From Deltaproteobacteria bacterium (GTDB lineage Bacteria; Desulfobacterota; Desulfobacteria; Desulfobacterales; UBA5852), in assembly GCA_020444045.1 (NCBI GenBank), contig JAHLLS010000035.1, forward strand, positions 1-40,584: a stretch of DNA of 40,584 nucleotides, written 5' to 3'. The number at the start of each line of letters is the position of its first letter. The stretch's first letter is position 1. Positions 8,266 to 15,453 of the stretch are shown piece by piece. Both the position numbers and the translations under genes were made by a program. A model generated the notes under the pieces. That model was not told the origin of the DNA. It made no database searches and saw nothing but the letters and a program-made list of their open reading frames with translations.

Positions 8266-9567
8266 ATGACCCCGACGGTTACCGGCATTATCGGCCTGCT
8301 CGCCCTGTTCATCCTGATCTTCTCCCGCATGCCGGTCGGCTTCGTCATGGCCCTGATCGGTTTTACCGGATTCGGCTATATCGTCAATTTTGACGCCGCC
8401 CTGAACCTGACGGCCAAAGATCTCTTTGACGTTTTCGGCTCCTACAATCTAACGGTCATCCCCCTGTTTATCCTCATGGGGCAGATCTCGTTTCACGCCG
8501 GCATCAGCAGCCGGCTCTTTGAGGTGGCCTACAAGTTTATCGGCCACTGGCCCGGCGGCATGGCCATCGCCACCATCGGCGCCTGTGCCGGGTTCTCGGC
8601 CATTTGCGGCTCCACCAATGCCACGGCGGCCACCATGGCGGCCGTGACCCTGCCGGAAATGCGCAAGTACCACTACAAGGATACCATCGCCGCCGGTGTG
8701 GTGGCGGCCGGTGGCAGCCTGGGTATTCTGGTGCCACCCAGTGTGGTCTTCATCATCTATGGCATCATGACCGAACAGTCCATTGGCAAACTGTTCGTGG
8801 CCGGCATCTTGCCGGGTCTTCTGCTGGCCGGCCTCTTTATCCTGGCCATCGTGATCTGGGTGCACTTCTCGCCGGCGGTGGCGCCGCGGGGTCCGCGTGC
8901 GGATTTCCGCTCCCGCATGGCCTCCCTGTCCGGTTTGATCGAAACACTGCTGTTGTTTCTGCTGGTCATGGGGGGGTTGTTTCTGGGATTTTTTACCCCG
9001 ACCGAGGCTGGGGCGGTGGGGGCCTTTGGATCGATCCTGATCGCCCTGTTCCGGAAAAACCTTACCTGGAAAGGCTTTATCCAGTCGCTTTTTGAAACCA
9101 CCCGGATTTCCTGCATGATTCTGGTGATCGTGGCGGGCGCCACCATTTTCGGACATTTTCTGGCCATCACCCGCATCCCCTTTGACATCGCCGAGTGGGT
9201 GACCTCGTTCAACCTGCCGGCCTACATGATCATGGCAATGATCATCCTGGTCTACCTGCTGGGGGGCTGCGTCATCGACGCCCTGGCCCTCATCATGCTG
9301 ACCGTGCCCATTTTTTACCCCGTCGTGCTCTCCCTGGGATACGACCCCATCTGGTTCGGGGTCATCATTGTCCTGGTGACCCAGATCGGCGTGATCACGC
9401 CGCCGGTGGGCGTCAACGTCTACGTGGTCAGCGGGGTGGCCCGGGACATCCCCCTGCACGTCATCTTCAAGGGCGTGATGCCGCTCCTGGCGGCGCTGAT
9501 CGCCGCCACACTGCTCATGCTGCCGTTTCCCGAGATAGCCCTGTTCCTGCCCAACATGATGCGCTAA
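8266..9567 (+). CDS. dctM: TRAP transporter large permease, DctM family
   Basis: Main translocation subunit of the TRAP transporter, coupling solute uptake to an ion gradient. It has 433 residues and about 12 hydrophobic segments. Family blocks include SRMPVGFVMALIG (near 21-33), PLFILMGQISFHAG (65-78), CGSTNATAATMA (117-128), a GILVPPSVVFIIYG block (151-164), an FFTPTEAGAVGAFG block, and TQIGVITPPVGVNVYVV near the end. GGATGG lies before the ATG. Complete, and with dctP and dctQ makes a full system. Nothing unusual in sequence. Confidence 0.94.
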   Translation: MTPTVTGIIGLLALFILIFSRMPVGFVMALIGFTGFGYIVNFDAALNLTAKDLFDVFGSYNLTVIPLFILMGQISFHAGISSRLFEVAYKFIGHWPGGMAIATIGACAGFSAICGSTNATAATMAAVTLPEMRKYHYKDTIAAGVVAAGGSLGILVPPSVVFIIYGIMTEQSIGKLFVAGILPGLLLAGLFILAIVIWVHFSPAVAPRGPRADFRSRMASLSGLIETLLLFLLVMGGLFLGFFTPTEAGAVGAFGSILIALFRKNLTWKGFIQSLFETTRISCMILVIVAGATIFGHFLAITRIPFDIAEWVTSFNLPAYMIMAMIILVYLLGGCVIDALALIMLTVPIFYPVVLSLGYDPIWFGVIIVLVTQIGVITPPVGVNVYVVSGVARDIPLHVIFKGVMPLLAALIAATLLMLPFPEIALFLPNMMR

Positions 9568-9593
9568 GGGCGGCTGCGGCAAACGTCCAATAT

Positions 9594-9689
9594 CGGCGTC
9601 GTGCGGCCTTCCTCGTCAGTGCGGCGTACAACCGTAACTCCTCGCTCCGCGGAACTTGCACGCCGTATCTCTATCGTTTTACGACGCCG
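9594..9689. repeat. nested inverted repeat behind dctM
   Basis: Outer arms CGGCGTCGT (9594-9602) and ACGACGCCG (9681-9689) are perfect. Inside, GCGGCGTACAA (9621-9631) pairs with TTGCACGCCGT (9656-9666) with one mismatch and one G-T pair. The element lies between the dctM stop and the 3' end of the minus-strand STAS-like gene, so it may terminate both transcripts. Its 12-mer TGCGGCGTACAA (9620-9631) recurs inverted at 11024-11035 inside the 143-bp palindrome behind argJ, hinting at related repeat families. Confidence 0.5.
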
Positions 9690-9712
9690 TCCGCTTTATA
9701 GGGCGACCCGAA

Positions 9713-10096
9713 TCAGCCCATGGGCACACCCAGCCACGCCAAGGCTTCTTCGAGACGGCAAGTGACGTAATAGTCCACATTAATGTCCGCTATTTCAGCC
9801 CGGGACTCGGCCATGCGGGATAATCCGAAGCCCAAATCCCGTGAAACGACAATCACCACCTTTCTTCGCTTCCCGGTGGCCGCAATCTGACGGACAACAT
9901 CCTGAAGATGGATGAGGTCATCCGACACGATGGCCGCCCCGTCCGCCTGCGTGAAATTCCAGAGCACCTTTCCGGTGGTTTCGCCGGTGAGATAGGCCTT
10001 TATCCCGGCAATGATATCATCGATGGATATCGGGCCATAAGCGGTATTGGTGGTCAAATCGTTGGTTTGATCGACGACGGTGTGAATTTCTCCCAT
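9713..10096 (-). CDS. small STAS/SpoIIAA-like protein of unknown function
   Basis: A 127-residue soluble protein. Alternating strands and helices (DIIAGIKAYL, GKVLWNFTQADGAAI, RRKVVIVVSRDLGFGLSRM) suggest an SpoIIAA/STAS-like alpha-beta fold, a family frequent in Desulfobacterota. No catalytic motif is visible. The ATG at 10096 is chosen over a TTG one codon earlier because GGAG lies 6 bases upstream. It follows the pseudouridine synthase gene by 44 bp on the same strand and may be its operon partner. The fold call is from pattern and is uncertain. Confidence 0.7.
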   Translation of the reverse strand: MGEIHTVVDQTNDLTTNTAYGPISIDDIIAGIKAYLTGETTGKVLWNFTQADGAAIVSDDLIHLQDVVRQIAATGKRRKVVIVVSRDLGFGLSRMAESRAEIADINVDYYVTCRLEEALAWLGVPMG

Positions 10097-10140
10097 CAAT
10101 ATCTCCGATCAGTTGCATCTGTTTCAAACCAAGCTGACTT

Positions 10141-10872
10141 TCATCGTTTTGCAACACCGGCACCCAGCGGCAGCGCCTTCAGGAGCCGCTCGACTTCCCG
10201 TTCGGTGAGATGCCGCCACTGGCCTTCCTTGAGTTTGCCTAAGCGAAGGGAGGCCATGCGGACGCGCTTCAGGGCCACCACATGATTGCCCACTTTGCGC
10301 ACCATGCGCCGAATCTGGCGGTTTTTACCCTCCTTGAGGGTGATCTGGAAGCGTCGATCCGAGCGTCGTTTGACCGTGGCCGGGCGGGTCTTGCTTCCCA
10401 TCAGGGGCATGCCCGCGGCCATGCTGTGCAGGGCGCCGTCCGGAATCGGCCGCGCCACGGTCACCTCGTATTCTTTTTCATGGTCGAAGGACGGGTGCAA
10501 AAGGCCGTGGTGCAGGCGGCCGTCGTTGGTCAGCAGAATCAGACCGGTGGAGTCCTTGTCCAGGCGACCGACAGGAAAAATACGGGCGTCGCAGCTAACC
10601 AGGTCGACCACCACGGGAACCCCTTCCTGCTCGCAGGAGGTGACCACGCCGCGGGGTTTGTTCACGATAATATAGATCAGCGCCTCCTGCGCGGCCGCCA
10701 CCGGCACGCCGTCCACCGCCACCCGGTCTGCAGCCGGGTCGATTTTAGTGCCCAGTTCGGTAACCACCTGCCCGTTGACCGCCACCCGCCCCGCCTGGAT
10801 CAGCACCTCGCCCTTGCGACGGGAGCAAACCCCGGCCGACGCCAGCCATTTCTGTAACCTTACAGGAGCCAT
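10141..10872 (-). CDS. rRNA pseudouridine synthase, RsuA/RluB/RluF family
   Basis: Converts a specific uridine in ribosomal RNA to pseudouridine. An N-terminal S4 RNA-binding domain (residues 3-50, RLQKWLASAGVCSRRKGE) is followed by the catalytic domain with GRLDKDSTGLILLTNDG. This makes Asp105 the nucleophile. The DHEKEYEVTV and GKNRQIRRM blocks follow. The wording of these motifs and the LKRVRM...LG.L..G.WR.LT end resemble RluF and RluB more than RsuA, so a 23S rRNA target is likely, but the exact site cannot be assigned. Length 243 is normal. The ribosome site is weak (GAAAG). It is transcribed with the STAS-like gene, downstream of argJ across a large palindrome. Confidence 0.88.
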   Translation of the reverse strand: MAPVRLQKWLASAGVCSRRKGEVLIQAGRVAVNGQVVTELGTKIDPAADRVAVDGVPVAAAQEALIYIIVNKPRGVVTSCEQEGVPVVVDLVSCDARIFPVGRLDKDSTGLILLTNDGRLHHGLLHPSFDHEKEYEVTVARPIPDGALHSMAAGMPLMGSKTRPATVKRRSDRRFQITLKEGKNRQIRRMVRKVGNHVVALKRVRMASLRLGKLKEGQWRHLTEREVERLLKALPLGAGVAKR

Positions 10873-10952
10873 CAGTCTTTCTTTTCAGACCTTTCAGTCC
10901 ATGCCGCAGCGACACAAATCGAGTTGGGGAAAAATCGATGTTTATTCGTTTC

Positions 10953-11095
10953 GATAACCAGCTGGAAGGGGTAGATTTTCCTTCAGGCCAAGGCCGCACA
11001 AGGGTTTACGGTGAGGCGTACCATTGTACGCCGCAGCCGGAAACCCGCGGAGAACGCCGGCCTGGGCTAAAAAATGCCCCTTCCAGCTGGTTATC
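10953..11095. repeat. 143-bp nested palindrome at the argJ stop codon
   Basis: Perfect 19-bp terminal inverted repeats: left arm 10953-10971 (GATAACCAGCTGGAAGGGG), right arm 11077-11095. Moving inward, CAGGCC (10984-10989) pairs with GGCCTG (11059-11064), GGGTTT (11002-11007) with AAACCC (11041-11046), and GGCGTAC (11015-11021) with GTACGCC (11026-11032) around a CATT loop. The two halves align along almost their whole length. The right arm starts inside the argJ TGA stop (minus strand), so argJ mRNA would end in a very large hairpin before the pseudouridine synthase gene. It could be a miniature palindromic mobile element or a transcript-end structure. Confidence 0.8.
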
Positions 11096-12278
11096 AGCTG
11101 CGGTAGTCGGCGTTTATGCGCACATACTCCAGTGAAAAATCGCAAGTCAGCACACTGGCGGCACCGGCACCGCCGTTCAAATCCAGCGTGATCTTCAGTT
11201 CCGGCTGCTTCAGGACCGCCGTGGCGGCGGCCTCGGCTTCGGCACCACATCCCACGCCCGCGGTTACCATGCGTACATCGTCAAAATAGAGATCGGTCCG
11301 TGCTGGATCGAACGGCACGCCGGCCCGGCCGGCGGCCCCCAGGATGCGGCCCCAGTTGGCATCTTCACCAAAGAGGGCGGTTTTGACCAGGGGCGAATTG
11401 GCCACCGTATCGGCAATGCGTCGAGCGTCTTCGTCTGACCCGGCCCCCTGCACGCGCACCTCCACCAGTTTATTGGCCCCCTCCCCGTCCCGCACCAGCC
11501 ATTTGGCCAGATCGAGAAGCATGGCGTCCAGCAGGGCCTGAAACACGGCCTGGGCGGCCGCATCTTCAACGACGGCGCCACTCGAACCAGTGGCCAGGAG
11601 AATGGCCGTGTCGTTGGTGCTGGTGTCCCCGTCGATGGTGATGCGATTGAAAGACTGATCCACGGCCCGGCGCAGCATGGCATCCAAGAGCGCGGCGTCG
11701 ATGGCGGCATCGGTGCCGGCAAAACAGAGCATGGTGGCCATGTCGGGGCGGATCATCCCGGCGCCTTTGGCCACGGCTACAAGGTTGAAGGTCCGGTCGC
11801 CGATGCGGCCCTGGCGGTGAAGGCATTTTGGTTCCGTGTCGGTGGTCATGATGGCCACCGACAGGCGCTCGAAACCGTCTTCGGCCAGGTCGGCCACCAG
11901 GGACGGTACCGCGCCGGTAACCCGCTCGATGGGCAGGGGTTGACCGATCACGCCGGTGGAGGCTACCAGCACCTCGTCTTCCGCGATATTCAGGGCCCGG
12001 GCTACCGCGGCACTTGTGGCGATCGCGTCCCGCATCCCGTTTTCCCCGTTGCAGCAGTTGGCATTACCGCTGTTGACCACAATTGCCCGGCAGCGGCCGG
12101 ACTGAATGCGCTGCCGGTCGAGTATGACCGGGGCGGCCTGGACCACGTTGCGGGTAAACACGGCAGCGGCCGTGGCCGTGGTTTCGGAGTAGATCAGTCC
12201 CAAATCCGGTTGGCCGTTTTTCTTCAAACCGGCGGCGATACCGGCCGCTTGCAAGCCGTTGCAGGTAGGTGCCTTCAT
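11094..12278 (-). CDS. argJ: bifunctional ornithine acetyltransferase / N-acetylglutamate synthase
   Basis: Arginine biosynthesis: moves the acetyl group from N-acetylornithine to glutamate, and may also acetylate glutamate from acetyl-CoA. The precursor self-cleaves before a Thr in the conserved KGAGMIRPDMATMLCF block; that nucleophile is Thr182 here. It also has VVNSGNANCCNGENG (67-81), STGVIGQPLP (107-116) and the standard C-terminal YVRINADYRS. The start at 12278 is preferred to an upstream ATG at 12323 because AAAGGA lies before it and the protein then begins at the usual place (394 aa). Whether both activities exist cannot be told from sequence. The stop codon sits in the arm of a 143-bp palindrome. 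Confidence 0.95.
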   Translation of the reverse strand: MKAPTCNGLQAAGIAAGLKKNGQPDLGLIYSETTATAAAVFTRNVVQAAPVILDRQRIQSGRCRAIVVNSGNANCCNGENGMRDAIATSAAVARALNIAEDEVLVASTGVIGQPLPIERVTGAVPSLVADLAEDGFERLSVAIMTTDTEPKCLHRQGRIGDRTFNLVAVAKGAGMIRPDMATMLCFAGTDAAIDAALLDAMLRRAVDQSFNRITIDGDTSTNDTAILLATGSSGAVVEDAAAQAVFQALLDAMLLDLAKWLVRDGEGANKLVEVRVQGAGSDEDARRIADTVANSPLVKTALFGEDANWGRILGAAGRAGVPFDPARTDLYFDDVRMVTAGVGCGAEAEAAATAVLKQPELKITLDLNGGAGAASVLTCDFSLEYVRINADYRS

Positions 12279-12674
12279 ACACCATATCCTTTCATGAAGG
12301 GTTGTTTCGGAATCCGATGGCACGGTCGCTAAAAGACCACGCTGACAAACGCTCCATGCAGGAAACGGCCGCCTTTGTCAACGGTCAAGGATTGGTACGA
12401 CGTGGGTTATCTTCTTGACAAAGGCCATCGCGCGGCTTAAACCGTGCCGTCAGAAAAGCCGCTTTGGATTGACATGCTTTTATCTGCGTGAATCGCAATC
12501 AAGGGCAGGACGCCGACAGTTGAAAACAGGCCGCATCGTCATCTGCAGGTGAGCATTTCGAAGAAGGGGAATGGGCACGATCATCAACAGGTCAGTCGTG
12601 CCCATGGTCAACGCGCAGCGCCATCATGCCTTGTGATGGCCTTGAAACCATCTCTTTCATCAAGCAGGTTTGAT
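12279..12674. other. intergenic region with two strong hairpins upstream of the selenoprotein gene
   Basis: 396 bp between argJ (leftward) and the dual-CXXC selenoprotein (rightward). Perfect inverted repeat ATGGGCACGA (12571-12580) / TCGTGCCCAT (12596-12605) has a 15-nt loop. A second, GCCATCA (12620-12626) / TGATGGC (12634-12640), has a 7-nt loop. Both lie within 105 bp of the selenoprotein start. TTGACA boxes occur on the plus strand at 12415-12420 and 12469-12474, but no good -10 pairs with either. The hairpins may be leader structures controlling the small gene, or transcript ends. No gene is supported. Confidence 0.5.
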
Positions 12675-12857
12675 ATGAATACATCAAAAATGATTTGCCG
12701 CCGGTGTGGACGCACACTTGCCATACGTCGCACCTGACGCCGTGTCACCCTCCACTGCCGGGCCTGCAGTGTGGATTATCCTATCGAAGGCATGACCGAC
12801 GACATGGACCAGGAATTCGAAGAAGCCCTGGCCAATATCCCCTGCGACAGGATCTGA
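12675..12857 (+). CDS. dual-CXXC small selenoprotein (in-frame TGA = selenocysteine 21)
   Basis: A 60-residue reading frame interrupted only by one TGA at 12735-12737. Before it are Cys8-x-x-Cys11 (MICRRCGR). After it the same frame continues with Cys28-x-x-Cys31 (LHCRACSVDYPIEGM), an acidic helix (DDMDQEFEEAL), Cys57 and a TGA stop. Two CXXC knuckles flanking the TGA make a coherent small zinc-ribbon or redox protein only if the TGA is read through. This matches a family I know as dual CXXC motif small (seleno)protein, known from Desulfobacterota and relatives, where this position is Cys or Sec. A SECIS-like hairpin follows the TGA. The ribosome site is weak (AGG at 12666-12668). Function is unknown; metal binding or thiol redox is inferred. 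Confidence 0.77.
12753..12771 (+). promoter_or_regulatory. bacterial SECIS-like hairpin downstream of the TGA
   Basis: CACTGC (12753-12758) pairs perfectly with GCAGTG (12766-12771) around the 7-nt loop CGGGCCT. Two more pairs (TC with GG/A region) are possible beyond a bulged T. The loop starts 21 nt after the TGA and has G at its second position. Bacterial SECIS elements recognised by SelB sit inside the coding region a short distance after UGA, with a guanosine at the start of the apical loop, so position and loop both fit. Structure drawn by eye. Confidence 0.55.
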
Positions 12858-12878
12858 TGCCTTATCGGGTCGACTACG

Positions 12879-14102
12879 CTAATCCCGCCCTTTATCCGCC
12901 GGCCCGATAACCACCTTTTCATCCATTAATTTTCGAATTTCCGCTTCGCCCATGCCCAACTGCTGGCTGAGAATCATCTCCGCGTGTTCTCCCAACAACG
13001 GCGGCCGCAGTCTTGCTGTCGGGGCTGCATCTGAGAATTTATACGGAAACCCCAACTGGGGGATTTGGCTTTCAACGGGATGCGGCATGTCAAACACCAT
13101 GTCACGGGCCTTGATATGCGGGGCTGCGAACACTTCACTGATATCGAGAATCGGGCCGCAGGGAATGCCGCCCGCCTCGAACAGCTGCAGCCACTCCGAA
13201 CTTGTTTTTTCTTTCATTTTCGCCTCCAACAGCGGCATGATCTCATCGCGATTCCGGACCCGGTCGTTGTTGGTGGCAAACCGTGGATCATCGACGAGCG
13301 TTTCAAGCCCCAGAAGGCGGCAAAACTTGGCATACATGGGATCGCTGGTGGCGGCCACCTGGACCCAGCGGTTGTCGGACGCCAGGAAAGCGCGCGCGGG
13401 CACACGGTGAATATGGTCCAACCCCCAGCGCTCCGGTGGTTTGCCCGTTACGAAATAATCCATCGCCATAATCGTCAGCCAGCTGATGACACCGTCATAC
13501 AGGGACACATCAATGTACTGCCCCTTGCCGGTTTCCAACCTGGATATATAGGCCGCCAGGATAGCCGTAACCGCGTGCGAGGCGGCCGTCAGATCCGTCG
13601 CGGGAATGCCAATTTTAACCGGCGGGCCATTCTGCTCACCGGTGATGGACATCAAGCCGGTCATGCCCTGGATGATGGGGTCATAGGCTTTTTTATCCCG
13701 ATACGGCCCGTCCTGACCAAAGCCGGAAATGGCACAGTAAATGATTTCCGGGTTTTCCTTTTTAAGACTTTTGTAATCGATCCCCAGTTTGGCGGCCACC
13801 CCCGGCGTAAAGTTCTCCACCACGACGTCCGACTGTGCCGCCAGTTTCCGTATGATTTTTTGGGCGCCGTCTTCTTTGAGGTTCAGCACAAGGGATCGTT
13901 TATTCCGGTTTAGGGCCAGGAAATACGCACTGGTGCCGTTTTCCATGATGGGGGGCCAAAATCGGCTTTCATCCCCGTTGGGCGGCTCGATCTTGATGAC
14001 CTCAGCGCCCAGGTCCCCCAGCATCATCGTCGCAAAAGGGCCGGATAGAACCCGGGTAAAATCGAGAATTCGCATGTTTTTAAGCAGCGGTTCGCTGTCC
14101 AT
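12879..14102 (-). CDS. family III (CaiB/BaiF) CoA-transferase, possibly for 3-sulfinopropionate
   Basis: Moves CoA between acyl-CoA and a free acid through a covalent aspartyl intermediate. The N-terminal LDFTRVLSGPFATMMLGDLGAEVIKIE block, the LNRNKRSLVLNL block and the YDPIIQGMTGLMSITG segment are standard for the family. Asp170 (in IGIPATDLTAAS) aligns with catalytic Asp169 of formyl-CoA transferase. Length 407 is normal. It lies 92 bp downstream of the acyl-CoA dehydrogenase homologue on the same strand, separated by a hairpin. In Variovorax and Advenella a CoA-transferase of this class activates 3-sulfinopropionate next to its desulfinase, so I infer that role. Other acids handled by CaiB/BaiF enzymes remain possible. 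Substrate assignment rests on context only. Confidence 0.9.
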   Translation of the reverse strand: MDSEPLLKNMRILDFTRVLSGPFATMMLGDLGAEVIKIEPPNGDESRFWPPIMENGTSAYFLALNRNKRSLVLNLKEDGAQKIIRKLAAQSDVVVENFTPGVAAKLGIDYKSLKKENPEIIYCAISGFGQDGPYRDKKAYDPIIQGMTGLMSITGEQNGPPVKIGIPATDLTAASHAVTAILAAYISRLETGKGQYIDVSLYDGVISWLTIMAMDYFVTGKPPERWGLDHIHRVPARAFLASDNRWVQVAATSDPMYAKFCRLLGLETLVDDPRFATNNDRVRNRDEIMPLLEAKMKEKTSSEWLQLFEAGGIPCGPILDISEVFAAPHIKARDMVFDMPHPVESQIPQLGFPYKFSDAAPTARLRPPLLGEHAEMILSQQLGMGEAEIRKLMDEKVVIGPADKGRD

Positions 14103-14141
14103 ATTTTTCCGATCCTATCCAAAGCGAATGGTAAAACGGTA

Positions 14142-14189
14142 AGGCGCCCGCATCAAACCGCGCTGCAGGCGGGCCGCGTTCGGGCGCCT
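14142..14189. repeat. intercistronic hairpin between the acyl-CoA dehydrogenase homologue and CoA-transferase
   Basis: AGGCGCCCG (14142-14150) and CGGGCGCCT (14181-14189) form a perfect 9-bp stem with a 30-nt loop that holds further short pairing. It lies just after the stop of the acyl-CoA dehydrogenase homologue, inside the presumed operon, and has no T tract. It could protect the upstream message or adjust expression of the second gene. Confidence 0.5.
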
Positions 14190-14194
14190 CGCCT

Positions 14195-15376
14195 CTACTT
14201 GCGCAAACTGAATTTCTTGTTGAAAATCGACCTGGCAATCATGTTCTTCTGCGCCTGGGTGGTACCGCCACCGATTTGGAACATGCGCACATCCCGGAAC
14301 ATCCGCTCCAACGGCAAGGACTGCGCATATCCGGCGGCCCCGAACATTTGGAGACTTTCGCTGACCACATGCAGCGCCGCATGTCCGGTGTAGGCTTTTG
14401 CCATGGAGGCTTCATCCATATAAGGCAGCCGGACGTTGTTGGGCAGTTCCCTGGCATTGCAGGCCGCCCTGTAGATCAACAGGCGGGCCGCGTTGAGCTC
14501 CATTTCCGCATCGGCCATCATCCATTGAAGGCCCTGGAATTCCGAAATCGGACGACCAAAGGCGTGCCGTTTCTTCATGTAGTCGATCGCCAGATCGTGG
14601 GCCCCCTGGGCGATCCCCAGGGCAACGGCGCTGGCTCCCACCCGCTGGCCATTGTAGCCATACATCAGTTTTTTGAACCCTTCGTTGCCATCCCCCCGGA
14701 CGACCACATTTTCAGCCGGCACAACACAGTCCTTGAAAATCAGTTCGGTCTCCGGGATACCCCTGAGGCCCATGGCTTTTTCCACGGTGCCGAAGGTAAA
14801 CCCTTTGGTCCCCTTATCCACCAGTATGCCGCCGATGCCCAGATCCTTGCCGTCTTCAATAAACCGCGCAAAAATCAGGTTGGTGACCGAAATGCCGCCA
14901 CCGGTGATCCAGTGTTTGGTGCCGTTGACGACATAGCTGTCCCCTTTTTTCTCAGCAGTGGTGGCCAGATCAGTCAAGGCCGTGCCGGCTTCCGGTTCGG
15001 TCATGCCGATGGCCGGCTTGTCCCCATCCTGTAAAATCCTTTCAGCCACGAGCTTGCGTTGCGCGTCAGTGCCATAGGCCATGACGCAACCCACCGCGCC
15101 GATATTGGTTTCAACGATGGCACGCGCGGTGACGCCACAGTATTTGGCCGTGGTTTCAATGGCCAAAACCGCGTCGATAAGGGGGCTTTCCTGCCCGCCA
15201 TAGGCTTTGGGAATCGTCATCCCCAACACCCCCATCTCCCGCAGCTGGTGTATATTTTCCCATGGATATTCATGATTTTCATCCCAGCGGGCGGCCTTTT
15301 TGGCGAATACGTTTTTCCCGATTTCGTCAAGGGAGGCGACAATCTGCTTTTGCTCTTTGGTCAGTTGGAAATCCAT
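14195..15376 (-). CDS. acd: acyl-CoA dehydrogenase superfamily protein, likely 3-sulfinopropionyl-CoA desulfinase
   Basis: A complete 393-residue acyl-CoA dehydrogenase fold with FAD-site blocks (GMTEPEAGTALTDL near 124-137, WITGGG 156-161) and a GLRGIPETELIF stretch. The family catalytic base is missing at both known sites. The MCAD-type position in IYEGT is Gly here (FQIGGGTTQ), and the isovaleryl-CoA-dehydrogenase-type position in helix G is Gln244 (YNGQRVG). From memory, Advenella 3-sulfinopropionyl-CoA desulfinase has exactly this swap (Gln246) and a substrate-binding Arg84. Here Arg85 lies in an equivalent place (VTARAIVETN). The reaction would release sulfite and leave propionyl-CoA without net oxidation. 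The adjacent CaiB/BaiF CoA-transferase supports this. The fold is certain; the desulfinase activity is an inference. The ATG follows GAGGAG by about 11 bases. Confidence 0.85.
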   Translation of the reverse strand: MDFQLTKEQKQIVASLDEIGKNVFAKKAARWDENHEYPWENIHQLREMGVLGMTIPKAYGGQESPLIDAVLAIETTAKYCGVTARAIVETNIGAVGCVMAYGTDAQRKLVAERILQDGDKPAIGMTEPEAGTALTDLATTAEKKGDSYVVNGTKHWITGGGISVTNLIFARFIEDGKDLGIGGILVDKGTKGFTFGTVEKAMGLRGIPETELIFKDCVVPAENVVVRGDGNEGFKKLMYGYNGQRVGASAVALGIAQGAHDLAIDYMKKRHAFGRPISEFQGLQWMMADAEMELNAARLLIYRAACNARELPNNVRLPYMDEASMAKAYTGHAALHVVSESLQMFGAAGYAQSLPLERMFRDVRMFQIGGGTTQAQKNMIARSIFNKKFSLRK

Positions 15377-15453
15377 TCGTTAATCATTCTCCTCATCGAA
15401 GGGTTATCAAAGTTGTTCGGCGCTACGCCAATTTAGTTGGAGACAGGGTTCGT

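Noticed and set aside
8449..9582. 377-codon minus-strand frame opposite dctM
   Set aside because: Extremely rich in His, Asp, Gln and Gly with no hydrophobic core, typical of an antisense shadow of a membrane protein gene.
12549..12737. 62-codon frame ending at the TGA of the selenoprotein
   Set aside because: Only the last 20 codons fit the dual-CXXC family; the upstream part runs through two hairpins and looks non-coding. Replaced by 12675-12857 with TGA read as Sec.
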